36,650 bases of DNA from Nitrososphaerota archaeon (GCA_016193005.1 JACPTA010000157.1:1-36650); one strand, 5' to 3'; positions 7,941 to 14,708 are shown, numbered from the stretch's first letter. The notes: generated from the sequence alone by a model not told the origin. Numbers and translations are program-made.

Positions 7941-8543
7941 TCACGATTTGTCTTGCACGGGCTTTCCCTTGGAGACGAAGGGGTTTCCTCGCACGAAGAA
8001 CCTCCACACATGATTCAAACCCACGCCTATCCCGATTCTAGTGCTGCTCTCTATCTCGATTTCCCGATTGGGGCCCTTCAGTAGATACAGCCTTTCTGAG
8101 GAGACGAGGTCTTCACCATTGAGTGATAATTCTATGTTCATCGCTTTCGTAAGTTTCCCGGGTCCACTCGTAAGCTCGGTCAGGTCGGCCACTCCTCTGT
8201 TCCTTATCATGAGCTCAATCCCATCGAGAGGCTCGACCGCTCTGATTAGTACAGCGCCTGGTGTCCCCTTTCTCTCGGTAGTCACGTTAAGGCATCGGTT
8301 GGCTCCATAGCTCAGATAGACGTAGGCGTGACCTCCTTCGCCAAACATAACCGCAGTCCTCCTTGTCAACCCCTTGTACGCATGACTCGCCGGGTCGTCT
8401 TCACCCCTGTATGATTCGACCTCGACGATTCTGCCGGAGAGCACGCCTTCGCCGGTCTCACGCACCAGTGTGCAACCGAGCAAGTCTCTCGCAACTTCCG
8501 GAGTGTACCGCTCGAAGAAAGAACGTTCGAACCTCTTTCCCAA
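7941..8543 (-). CDS. mpg: 3-methyladenine DNA glycosylase (AAG/MPG family)
   Basis: This 200-aa protein belongs to the alkyladenine DNA glycosylase fold, which removes alkylated and deaminated purines to start base-excision repair. Visible landmarks are ARDLLGCTLVRE near the N-terminus, GRIVEVESYRGEDDPASHAY (containing the catalytic Glu), the GEGGHAYVYLSYG beta-hairpin that intercalates in DNA, and the C-terminal SGPGKLTKAMNI signature. Length is typical. Family members usually have a His after YG(M/x); here the residues are ANR, a mild deviation. The start is TTG 8543. The gene is transcribed divergently from aIF1A, and a T/A-rich box at 8599-8606 could serve both. Confidence 0.9.
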   Translation of the reverse strand: MGKRFERSFFERYTPEVARDLLGCTLVRETGEGVLSGRIVEVESYRGEDDPASHAYKGLTRRTAVMFGEGGHAYVYLSYGANRCLNVTTERKGTPGAVLIRAVEPLDGIELMIRNRGVADLTELTSGPGKLTKAMNIELSLNGEDLVSSERLYLLKGPNREIEIESSTRIGIGVGLNHVWRFFVRGNPFVSKGKPVQDKS

Positions 8544-8598
8544 TTTTTCCGCTTGAAAATCGTTCTGGTTATTAATTCAATCGAACTGTCTAGGAGTC

Positions 8599-8608
8599 TT
8601 TTTATAGC
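8599..8608. promoter_or_regulatory. Possible shared bidirectional TATA element between mpg and aIF1A
   Basis: The plus strand reads tttttatagc and the minus strand gctataaaaa, so both orientations contain an acceptable TATA box. It lies 56 nt from the mpg start and 135 nt from the aIF1A start. A second minus-strand candidate (ttaataa, about 8571-8578) is closer to mpg. Confidence 0.4.
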
Positions 8609-8622
8609 GGAAACAAAACAAA

Positions 8623-8669
8623 TCAAGCAAGTCGGCAAGCAAGAATTCTGCGCTTGCTTGGTGGCTTGA
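8623..8669. repeat. Nested inverted repeat upstream of aIF1A
   Basis: An inner perfect 8-bp stem caagcaag/cttgcttg (8636-8643, 8653-8660; loop 9 nt) is enclosed by an outer tcaagc/gcttga pair (8623-8628, 8664-8669). It follows the TATA element and would form a hairpin in or at the start of the aIF1A leader. It may be a regulatory RNA structure or a protein-binding site. Confidence 0.6.
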
Positions 8670-8742
8670 CGCATAACACAAGATGGTCGGTCGATGGATG
8701 CTTGGAACTTACTCTCCCGGAAGTCGACGGAGGCGCGGGTAG

Positions 8743-9051
8743 ATGGGAAAACGAAAGGTTCTGAGCGAAGCCAATCTGAAGGAACTTGTCCTGCCAGAAC
8801 AAGGCGAACTTCTGGGGAGAGTCACAAAGATTTCGAGCGGGGACCATGTGATGGTCAAGTGCGTCGACGGAAAGATGAGGCTCTGCAGGATACGAGGTAA
8901 GATGAAGAGAAGGGTCTGGATCAGGGAGGGCGACATCGTCTTGATCGCCCCATGGGATTTTGATGACGACCGGGGCGACGTCATGTGGCGTTACATCAAA
9001 GCGCACGAAGAATGGCTTACTGCGAACGGTCGCCTCCCACCGAACTTCTAA
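8743..9051 (+). CDS. eif1A: Translation initiation factor aIF1A
   Basis: The 102-aa protein is archaeal IF1A, an OB-fold factor that binds the A-site of the small ribosomal subunit and helps select the start codon. The OB-fold core is clear: EQGELLGRVTKISSGDHVMV, KCVDGKMRLCRIRGKMKRRV, then WIREGDIVLIAPWDFDDDRG. It has a basic N-terminus and a short C-terminal helix. The start is the ATG at 8743. Its unusually long leader, compared with most genes in this window, contains a nested hairpin. The gene is monocistronic and divergent from mpg. Confidence 0.95.
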   Translation: MGKRKVLSEANLKELVLPEQGELLGRVTKISSGDHVMVKCVDGKMRLCRIRGKMKRRVWIREGDIVLIAPWDFDDDRGDVMWRYIKAHEEWLTANGRLPPNF

Positions 9052-9102
9052 ATCAGTTCCCCTCGTTAGTGTCCAATATTGTTCCATTACTGACAAAACT
9101 TG

Positions 9103-9252
9103 ATGGTGAATGAGCAGGTGCCTCCAATCCCACTGACCACGGACGCAGGAAAGGTCTTTGTGTCGATCACGGGATTTGTTTCTGTCGGGTCCGTCGTGAC
9201 AGCGTTGGTTTTCACGCTAGAACCTTTCGTGGCAAATCTCTGGAGAGAATGA
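9103..9252 (+). CDS. 49-aa single-pass membrane peptide
   Basis: This small ORF starts at ATG 9103 and ends at TGA 9250. The product has a polar N-terminus (MVNEQVPPIPLTTDAGK) and one hydrophobic helix (about residues 18-38) before a short tail ending in LWRE. A TATA-like ccaatattg lies about 27 nt upstream, consistent with leaderless expression. It has no recognised family. A further 29-codon ORF follows at 9259-9348 (TTG start) but I could not support it. The rest of 9253-9360 shows nothing else. Confidence 0.45.
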   Translation: MVNEQVPPIPLTTDAGKVFVSITGFVSVGSVVTALVFTLEPFVANLWRE

Positions 9253-9360
9253 CTAGAATTGGTCGAGAAGAAAGTTGGAGAAGGACCTACCGCACAGGGA
9301 GGGATGATCGGGAAGAAGGAAGGGTCTCAGTCTGAACCAGACCGATGACCTCTACGAGGA

Positions 9361-10493
9361 TCACTTCTGCGGACTGATCTTACGGAAGTTGGCGTAGAAG
9401 AGAACGACAGACGCCACGTAGAAACCAGTCGCGAGATAGAACGGCAGATCGTACTTACCCGTCTGCAGAATCATGCCACCAATGATAGTCGTGGCGCTAT
9501 TCGGCAGCCTCCACATCACAGAGTTGACAGAGCTCGCGAACCCTCTCTCTTCTTGAGTCGTAATCCCCATCAGGTAGGAGTCAGAGAGCGGTGCTGCGCG
9601 AGGCTGAGCATGAATATTGTGGAGAGACCTTGGGTGAGGACGATCGCGCTCACCAGCCCATACTTGGTCGAGAGTCTTGGGCTGACCACAGCGGCCAGCG
9701 CAATCGTGATGTTCGAGACCGCTAGAAGCGGTCCGCTGTACGTGTCCAGGATTCCGAACTTCAGAAAGAGCCACGTAGGGACGAGCGGTATTATGAACCC
9801 CGCCCCCAGCCCGATAAGGCTGTTGATTGCAGAAAATTTCAGAAGTCGAGGGAAGTTCCTTCCTCTCGCGAGCTTTCTTTCAGTTGGAGTTTCGGCATGA
9901 TCCCGCAAGAGAAATCCTAGCCACGCCGGGGTCGCCAGAGCAAGGATGCCCACAATAATCACGAAGTCTCTGTGCACAGCGACTGACCCAAGGCCAGTAA
10001 GGTGCTGAATCAGGGGGAAGAAAAATGGAAGGAGTGAACCAACCGCGAAGCTGCCCGTGGTGACGATGAATGAAAGCGAGAAGGCAGCGTCTCTGTTTAC
10101 CAGAGTCGTCTGGTCCGCGATTATGGCATTCCAAGTCGCGAGAGTTCCTGCCTCGCCAATACTGTAAACTATCACGCTGATTGAAAGGTAAAGCAAATTC
10201 GTTGTGAACGCAAAAACGATTACCGCCGGCGCCACGACGAGACTACTGAGGACAAGAATCACCTTTCTGCCCCTCTTGTCCGAGAGCACTCCCAGAGGTA
10301 TCGATCCGACGGACGCGACGATTCCCCCGAGGCCCAAGAGGAGACCAACGGCACTCGAGCTCACGTTGAGTTCTGGCAAGTACGCAACCAAGACCACTAT
10401 GATGTATCCAACGGCGATGTTCAGGAAGACGAGCGAGTAGATGATCATCCTAGTCTTTCGCGGGATGGCGGAGAATGTCGCGAGAATACTCAA
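9361..10493 (-). pseudogene. Major facilitator superfamily transporter, frameshifted
   Basis: The minus strand encodes an MFS protein in two frames. The first part has six or more transmembrane helices and the MFS loop motif GVLSDKRGRKV between TM2 and TM3. It runs from the start to about 9600 and continues out of frame to a stop at 9570. The last two helices (SDSYLMGITTQEERGFASSV through LFYANFRKIS) continue in another frame to 9361. One indel in about 9590-9612 separates them. It may be a true pseudogene or an assembly error. A GTG at 10550 is possible, but a TATA-like gttaaatac at 10521-10529 lies inside that extension, so I prefer TTG 10493. Substrate unknown; most such proteins are drug or metabolite exporters. 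Confidence 0.75.
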
Positions 10494-10587
10494 GCTTCCT
10501 CGGAGAAAGAGTGTCCCGGGGTATTTAACGGGAGATTCTTTTTGGTTCACAAACGCGAATTTGGCAGGAACGGCCGCCTATCGCAGA

Positions 10588-10596
10588 CATTATAAA
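10588..10596 (+). promoter_or_regulatory. TATA-like box upstream of the 10616/10675 ORFs
   Basis: The segment cattataaa has a strong TATA core. It lies about 25 nt upstream of ATG 10616, predicting a transcript starting at or near that codon. Confidence 0.5.
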
Positions 10597-10615
10597 TTCT
10601 CAAAATGATAGTAAT

Positions 10616-10678
10616 ATGGGTGCGCTGCGATTTCAGAAGAGTGTTGCGCTCCAGTTGCATACGTCCATGGAGGGGTGA
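10616..10678 (+). CDS. 20-aa leader-like ORF overlapping the next gene
   Basis: This short ORF begins at the ATG just downstream of the TATA box. It runs 20 codons (starts MGALRFQKSV, ends TSMEG) and its TGA overlaps the GTG of the 120-aa ORF in the arrangement GTGA. It could be a leader peptide that couples translation, or the true N-terminus separated by a frameshift. I cannot tell which. Confidence 0.3.
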   Translation: MGALRFQKSVALQLHTSMEG

Positions 10679-11037
10679 CTCTGAGCCCAAAGGCCCCCGG
10701 ACAGTTCTCGCTCGGCATCAGAGTCGACGTGGGCGTAGTTACGGCCTCGGTCACTGGTCCTGCCTTCGGGGACAACCACATAGTCTGGCATTACTTGGCC
10801 GTAGTCAAACCGGGACCTACCAGAATCAGATGTACGATAGGAGACGTCGCATCGGCGAAGGAGATTGAAGCCAAACCAAATCAGGTAACAATCGCAAACT
10901 TCTGCTTCGGCGAGCCAGTCACGACCACTCCATCAAAGAACTTCCCGAAGCGGAAGCAAAGAGAGAGAGAACGAGAGAAGGTTGTCGTCAAGCCGTCGCC
11001 TCCGTCCGCTGGAGAAGGACCTCGCCCGACTCAGTAG
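10675..11037 (+). CDS. Protein of unknown function, beta-rich with charged tail
   Basis: Unknown 120-aa protein with a GTG start. The first 85 residues are rich in beta-strand-like alternation (FSLGIRVDVGVVTASVTGPA, NHIVWHYLAVVKPGP, VTIANFCFGEPVTTTP). The end is a charged Arg/Lys/Glu run (KRKQREREREK) followed by a Pro/Ser tail. I see no signal peptide or membrane helix. It is preceded by a 20-codon ORF with a 4-nt overlap and a good TATA box. It is not connected to any neighbour by context. Confidence 0.5.
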   Translation: MTLSPKAPGQFSLGIRVDVGVVTASVTGPAFGDNHIVWHYLAVVKPGPTRIRCTIGDVASAKEIEAKPNQVTIANFCFGEPVTTTPSKNFPKRKQREREREKVVVKPSPPSAGEGPRPTQ

Positions 11038-11166
11038 ACTCCCCAGCCCGGAACAATCATGAGAACGTCGCAGGGCCTTCGAGGACTAGTCTATCGGAGA
11101 CTGACGCCTCTTCGAGACGCCTTACGTGTCGAATATGATCTTGGATTGGGAACGTTTCGCCAATAA

Positions 11167-11328
11167 CTAGCGGCGCCTGGACCTTCTCCTCATCATGTCC
11201 TGCGCACTAATCTGAGCACAAACAGGGCATTCAAGTCGACCACTTCTGAGGTCTTGCTGCAGCCTGACTTTGTGAGACGAACACAATTCGTAATGCTCTT
11301 GGCTCATGATTTCCTGCATTTGCCCCAT
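11167..11328 (-). CDS. 53-aa zinc-finger-like protein
   Basis: The minus-strand ORF runs from ATG 11328 to TAG 11167. It encodes a CxxxH...CxxC arrangement: LCSSHKVRLQQDLRSGRLEC followed by PVC, then a very basic tail (MMRRRSRRR). The spacing of Cys16, His19... Cys34, Cys37 (approximate) suggests one zinc site, and the basic tail suggests nucleic acid binding. It is transcribed divergently from TFB and shares the TATA element at 11393-11398. No family recognised. The surrounding 11038-11477 stretch otherwise holds only this gene, the shared promoter and an inverted repeat. Confidence 0.55.
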   Translation of the reverse strand: MGQMQEIMSQEHYELCSSHKVRLQQDLRSGRLECPVCAQISAQDMMRRRSRRR

Positions 11329-11351
11329 GTAATAAGGCTATGTCCTGCCCA

Positions 11352-11368
11352 GATGACTTTCCGTCATC
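11352..11368. repeat. Perfect 6-bp inverted repeat in the TFB/zinc-protein promoter
   Basis: GATGAC (11352-11357) and GTCATC (11363-11368) flank a 5-nt spacer. The repeat sits about where transcription of the minus-strand zinc-protein gene should start, so it could be an operator. Confidence 0.45.
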
Positions 11369-11392
11369 AACTTGCTCCGTCAACCAAACCCC

Positions 11393-11398
11393 TATATA
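11393..11398. promoter_or_regulatory. Symmetric TATA box between the zinc protein gene and TFB
   Basis: TATATA reads as a TATA box on both strands. It would place transcription starts near 11369 (minus) and 11423 (plus). Confidence 0.5.
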
Positions 11399-11495
11399 AC
11401 AGACGAACCGTTCTCGGTCCTGAAATCAAGTTATTTCGGACCTGTGATGCCAAATACCTTCAGATTCTTCGAGACAGCTGAAACTCGGAAGGGCT

Positions 11496-12386
11496 CTGGA
11501 TAGGTGCCCTAGATGCGGAAGGACTCTCATGATTACCGATAGCAACGTAGGAGAGCTCCTATGCAGCAAGTGTGGATTCGTCGTCAAGGAGAGGATCGAG
11601 GAGACCGGTCCGGAGTGGAGGTCCTTCTCCCGCGATGAGAAGGACGAGAAGGGAAGGACTGGAATGCCCACCTCAGTTGCGATTCACGACATGGGGCTGT
11701 CGACGATGATCGGGAGCATGGACAAGGACGCCTCGGGGAGGTCGTTGTCCGGGTCGATGAGGTCGACGGTCGCGAGGCTTAGGACATGGGACAGAAGAAG
11801 TCAGGTGCATGAATCCGCCGACAGGAACCTTCGCCAGGCTTTCAGCGAACTGAGGATCTTCTCAGACAAGCTCACGGTCTCCGAAGCTGTAACCGAGAAG
11901 GCCGCCTACATCTACAGGAAGGCTCACGAGAGAAACATGGTCAGGGGAAGGTCGATCAGTTCAATACTCGTCGCGTCGCTCTACGCCGCGTGCAGGGATA
12001 GGGGCATTCCCAGAACCCTGAAGGAATTGGCTGCAGTCAGCAACATCAAGAAGAAGGACATAGCTCGGTCATACAGGCTCCTGCTGAAGGAGATGGACTT
12101 CAAGATGCCGGTTGCCTCCCCGGCGAAATACGTATCGAAAATCGCGTCCCGGGCAGGGATGAGCGAGAGCACCCAGAGAAGGGCTCTCCAGATTCTGGTG
12201 AGTGCCGAGAAGATCAGGATATCGGCAGGAAAAGATCCGATGGGTCTAGCGGCCTCCGCGCTCTACGTTGCCTGCACACTCGCGGGCGAGAGCACCACTC
12301 AGAGAGAGGTCGCCGAGGCTGCTGGAGTCACCGAGGTCACGATTAGGAACAGGTACAAGGGTCTCAGGGTAGCCCTGGGCATCTAG
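11496..12386 (+). CDS. tfb: Transcription initiation factor B (TFB)
   Basis: This is archaeal TFB, which bridges TBP-DNA and RNA polymerase at promoters. It has an N-terminal zinc ribbon (RCPRCGRTL...CSKCGFVVKE), a B-reader/linker region (EWRSFSRDEKDEKGRTG), and two cyclin repeats (roughly from SADRNLRQAFSELRIF and from VASPAKYVSKIASRAG). It ends in a helix-turn-helix (REVAEAAGVTEVTIRNRYK). The first ATG, 11529, falls after the first CxxC of the ribbon, so the gene must start upstream. The frame is open back to a TGA at 11445 but contains no ATG, GTG or TTG. Candidates are CTG 11496 (preceded by ggaaggg) and CTG 11478. I chose 11496. It is monocistronic. Confidence 0.9.
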   Translation: MDRCPRCGRTLMITDSNVGELLCSKCGFVVKERIEETGPEWRSFSRDEKDEKGRTGMPTSVAIHDMGLSTMIGSMDKDASGRSLSGSMRSTVARLRTWDRRSQVHESADRNLRQAFSELRIFSDKLTVSEAVTEKAAYIYRKAHERNMVRGRSISSILVASLYAACRDRGIPRTLKELAAVSNIKKKDIARSYRLLLKEMDFKMPVASPAKYVSKIASRAGMSESTQRRALQILVSAEKIRISAGKDPMGLAASALYVACTLAGESTTQREVAEAAGVTEVTIRNRYKGLRVALGI

Positions 12387-12420
12387 TGCAGAGTTCGGCG
12401 CGAACAAACCAGTTGAACGA

Positions 12421-12594
12421 TGGTGGGGACGGTGGGATTTCCACCCGCGGAGAGGAGATCCCCTCCATGGACTTGAACCCACGGCCTACAGGTTTCTGCA
12501 GCTCCACTGCCATATCATCCACGTCTCCGTGTCATCAAACTTTTAGTGTAGTTGCACTGGAGCCTGTCGCCATACCTGGCTAGGCTACGTCCCC
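12421..12594 (-). tRNA. tRNA-Trp (CCA) with two introns, CCA end encoded
   Basis: GGGGACG (12594-12588) pairs with CGTCCCC, followed by A73 and an encoded CCA ending at 12421. The D-arm is GCC/GGC and the anticodon stem ACAGG/CCTGT with loop CTCCAG/A, anticodon CCA. Intron 1 (12556-12494, 63 nt) is at 37/38 and contains box C-like motifs (TTGATGA at 12538-12532, TGGATGA at 12521-12515). It also has TGGAGC, which is complementary to the anticodon loop. Intron 2 (12471-12438, 34 nt) interrupts the T-loop at 59/60. Its BHB has outer helix GTGGG/CCCAC, central helix TTCA/TGGA and 3-nt bulges. Splicing gives T-loop TTCAAGT and a 74-nt tRNA plus CCA. A TATA-like cttaaaa lies near 12622-12630. Confidence 0.9.
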
Positions 12595-12845
12595 CACAAT
12601 CTCGAATCCAGAGCGTACTTGTTTTAAGTTTGTCCTTTGTCTGACCTGACGCTCGAACCAGACGAGACAGAAGGGGAAGTTCGCTCCAAGATTCCAATGC
12701 GGTTAGGCCATTCCGTCATGAACAACCGACTTGCGTCTCCGCCGGGCGACTCCATCACTCCTCAACACCACTTCATTGTAACTAGGTTACCCTCAGGTTA
12801 GGCAGAATTCTTAACCAGAACAGGTTGCTTCTTCTGCGACCATAA

Positions 12846-13385
12846 TTGTCACTTTGGACAGTCTTGAAGAGGCCATCGTATCTGGCGTTAGCGTCCGTCG
12901 TGACTGTTCTCCTCAGCATCGTGTACTACTACCTAACCATTCGGGCGATGGGAGACGACCCGGCTGCCACCTACAACATAACACACTTCACCACTCCCGG
13001 GTTCATAATCAAGAACTGGGGTATCGGGCTCTTCGCAGGATCGGTTGTCCTGAACATCGCCGTCGCTGCCATGACGGGCATCCTGATTGCCGTGACCGTG
13101 GCGAACTACCGAAACCGTAAGCTCGCCGGAACGTGCACTGCGGGCTCGCTGGCCATCGCATTCTCTACCTTCACGTGCCCAGGCTGCGCAGTTCCGCTAA
13201 CAGCAACGCTCGGTGTCGCGGTAATGAGTACGGCCCTCCCCCTCTTCGGGCTCGAGTTCCAGATAGTGACCTTCCTGATACTACTGGTATCGCTGGTATG
13301 GCTCAGCAGAAGAATGAAGTTCCCGGAGCAAGTAAGGCCATCCGCCGAATCATTCAACACCGGAGCACGTGCGTCGTCGGCGTAG
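12846..13385 (+). CDS. Multi-pass membrane protein with CPGC motif
   Basis: Function unknown. The 179-aa protein has about five hydrophobic helices (approximately residues 12-33, 55-83, 92-110, 115-130, 135-155). It carries a conserved-looking TCPGCAVPL motif at the start of the fourth helix, placed like metal- or disulfide-bearing cysteines; a further Cys sits in GTCTAGS just before. TTG 12846 is chosen because a TATA-like ttcttaacc lies about 30 nt upstream, giving leaderless spacing. The C-terminus is polar. There is no clear operon partner. The gap 12595-12845 contains only the tRNA-Trp promoter and this promoter. The paired cysteines hint at a redox or metal role, but that is inference. 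Confidence 0.6.
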   Translation: MSLWTVLKRPSYLALASVVTVLLSIVYYYLTIRAMGDDPAATYNITHFTTPGFIIKNWGIGLFAGSVVLNIAVAAMTGILIAVTVANYRNRKLAGTCTAGSLAIAFSTFTCPGCAVPLTATLGVAVMSTALPLFGLEFQIVTFLILLVSLVWLSRRMKFPEQVRPSAESFNTGARASSA

Positions 13386-13562
13386 ATAAGAGGCCGAAAA
13401 GGCTCCCGAACAGATGCGAGCGGCATGCGCAGCTAGAGGAGAGCGTCTACGAAATCATATGACGCCCTCACGGAGGAAGGATGTGAGCGCCCGCGTGGCT
13501 GGTTGTGCCGTCAAACTCCGCCCCTAGATTCGATGAGGAGACGCGCAGAGTCCTGGAACCAT

Positions 13563-14132
13563 CTACCTGACTTCAGCCGAAATCATGTCGATCTTTGTAA
13601 TCACTCCTTCCACCTTGTCGCCGGAAGCAACGAGGACAGCCGGAACGAACTTGAAGAGTGAGAAGAGCGCCTCGATGGGGGTGTCCATGCTAACGACGGG
13701 GAAGCTAGGTTGCATGAAACTCGAGACTGCCTTGTTCATTATGCTGGTTGGATCTTCCGAATTGGACAGCAGAGCGACGATGTGGTTGTCGGTCACAGAA
13801 CCAACTAGCCTCCCCCCGCTGAAGACTGGGAGCTGAGAGATTCCATGCTTCTTCATCATGTTGATGCACTCGGTCACCGAGATGTTCGATTGAACGGAGA
13901 TCACAGGAGACGACATCACCCCCGAAGCCTTCTTTCCTTCTATTTTGATGTGCGACCTCAATGCCTCCGAGATCGCCTTCATCGTGCTGAACGAGGGGTC
14001 TACCAGTCCTGACTCCAGCTTCGCTATCAACGACTGGCTGACTCCGGCAGACTTGGCCAGGTCCGACTGTGTTATGCCAAGCTGAACACGAATTTTCTTC
14101 AGTTGCTTCGGGTCGACCGTAGAGACTGACAA
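13563..14132 (-). CDS. XRE-type HTH regulator with tandem CBS domains
   Basis: The 189-aa protein starts with a Cro/C1-type helix-turn-helix (KKIRVQLGITQSDLAKSAGV SQSLIAKLESG, residues about 11-42). It is followed by two CBS domains (about 70-128 and 129-189, with ASGVMSSPVISVQ and SFMQPSFPVVSM as strand-helix entries). CBS pairs bind adenine nucleotides or related ligands, so this is probably a ligand-responsive repressor or activator of a type common in archaea. TTG 14132 lies 26 nt from a TATA box embedded in a perfect 14-nt palindrome, which suggests a leaderless mRNA and autoregulation. The targets are unknown. Confidence 0.85.
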   Translation of the reverse strand: MSVSTVDPKQLKKIRVQLGITQSDLAKSAGVSQSLIAKLESGLVDPSFSTMKAISEALRSHIKIEGKKASGVMSSPVISVQSNISVTECINMMKKHGISQLPVFSGGRLVGSVTDNHIVALLSNSEDPTSIMNKAVSSFMQPSFPVVSMDTPIEALFSLFKFVPAVLVASGDKVEGVITKIDMISAEVR

Positions 14133-14151
14133 GAACAGCAGAGCCCACGTT

Positions 14152-14165
14152 ATTCATATATGAAT
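14152..14165. promoter_or_regulatory. Perfect palindrome overlapping the TATA box of the HTH-CBS gene
   Basis: ATTCATATATGAAT is a perfect 14-nt palindrome centred about 26 nt from the TTG start. It contains the TATA box itself, so a dimeric HTH protein bound here would block TBP. It is the natural candidate operator for autoregulation. Confidence 0.6.
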
Positions 14166-14200
14166 TTGCCGATTCAAGTTTTAGTAGGAATCCATGCGAC

Positions 14201-14473
14201 TCAGCTCAAGTTGATTGGCCTTCCGCTCTGGACTACCTCGCTTGGAAGTCTCTCCTTCCACCTTCTGAGGAAGTCTCTGTCCTCCTTCCCGTCCCTGAGC
14301 TCATCCGGAAGCATGACCGGTATCTCATCGATGATTGGATAGAACCGCCTGCATTTGTCACAGAGAAGCACTCCGTCCACGATCAGGTCTCCCTTGGTCG
14401 TGAATTCCAGCAAGTTGAGGGGGTAGTATTTGTCAATCGGGCACGCCAGAATATCCAGAAGCTTTCTCTGCAC
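14201..14473 (-). CDS. Trm112-like zinc protein
   Basis: The 90-aa product resembles Trm112, the activator subunit that stabilises several RNA and protein methyltransferases. Features are an N-terminal LLDILACPIDKYYPL, a central VLLCDKCRRFYPIIDEIPVM (the CxxC half of the zinc site), and a charged C-terminal helix. The first site is CP only, as in many archaeal members. The open frame extends to 14515, but GTG 14473 is chosen because it begins the family-type N-terminus and has a TATA-like sequence (cttaaattt, plus-strand 14496-14504) at leaderless spacing. It may serve tRNA or release-factor methylation, as in eukaryotes (family knowledge). Confidence 0.85.
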   Translation of the reverse strand: MQRKLLDILACPIDKYYPLNLLEFTTKGDLIVDGVLLCDKCRRFYPIIDEIPVMLPDELRDGKEDRDFLRRWKERLPSEVVQSGRPINLS

Positions 14474-14540
14474 GCCCCTTTTTCCGGAAGAGCCTCTTAA
14501 ATTTCTATTGCGCACCTAGCTTTAGAGTTCTTGTCGCGCT

Positions 14541-14663
14541 TCAGGAGAAGGACAAGGACGACTGACGATATGGATTGTCATGTTCTTCCCTCAGCAAGCC
14601 TTCTAGGATTGGCCTATTCACGTCTATGAGCCAGAAGATGTTATCTCCTAGGGAGTTGGACAA
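14541..14663 (-). CDS. Possible 40-aa small protein
   Basis: This weak ORF runs from TTG 14663 to TGA 14541, beginning MSNSLGDNIFWLIDVNRPIL and continuing EGLLREEH. The composition looks protein-like and the in-frame stop directly before the TTG sets a clean start. There is a palindromic gattaatc 14 nt upstream, which is rather close for a leaderless start and which I assign mainly to 5S rRNA. No family is recognised. Confidence 0.25.
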   Translation of the reverse strand: MSNSLGDNIFWLIDVNRPILEGLLREEHDNPYRQSSLSFS

Positions 14664-14676
14664 CTAACCTTCGAAA

Positions 14677-14684
14677 GATTAATC
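14677..14684 (+). promoter_or_regulatory. TATA-like box of the 5S rRNA gene
   Basis: The segment gattaatc is centred about 28 nt upstream of the 5S rRNA start, which fits archaeal promoter spacing. It is palindromic. Confidence 0.45.
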
Positions 14685-14708
14685 TACAGCAGGTTTATCG
14701 CAAGACTC

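Noticed and set aside
9259-9348. 29-codon ORF after the 49-aa membrane peptide
   Set aside because: Too short and low-complexity, with no promoter or conserved feature.
12624-12750. Short minus-strand ORF near the tRNA-Trp promoter
   Set aside because: It ends within the TATA region of tRNA-Trp and shows no protein-like pattern.
13413-13527. 37-codon ORF after the CPGC membrane protein
   Set aside because: Arg-rich GC-driven composition and no start signal; not distinguishable from chance.
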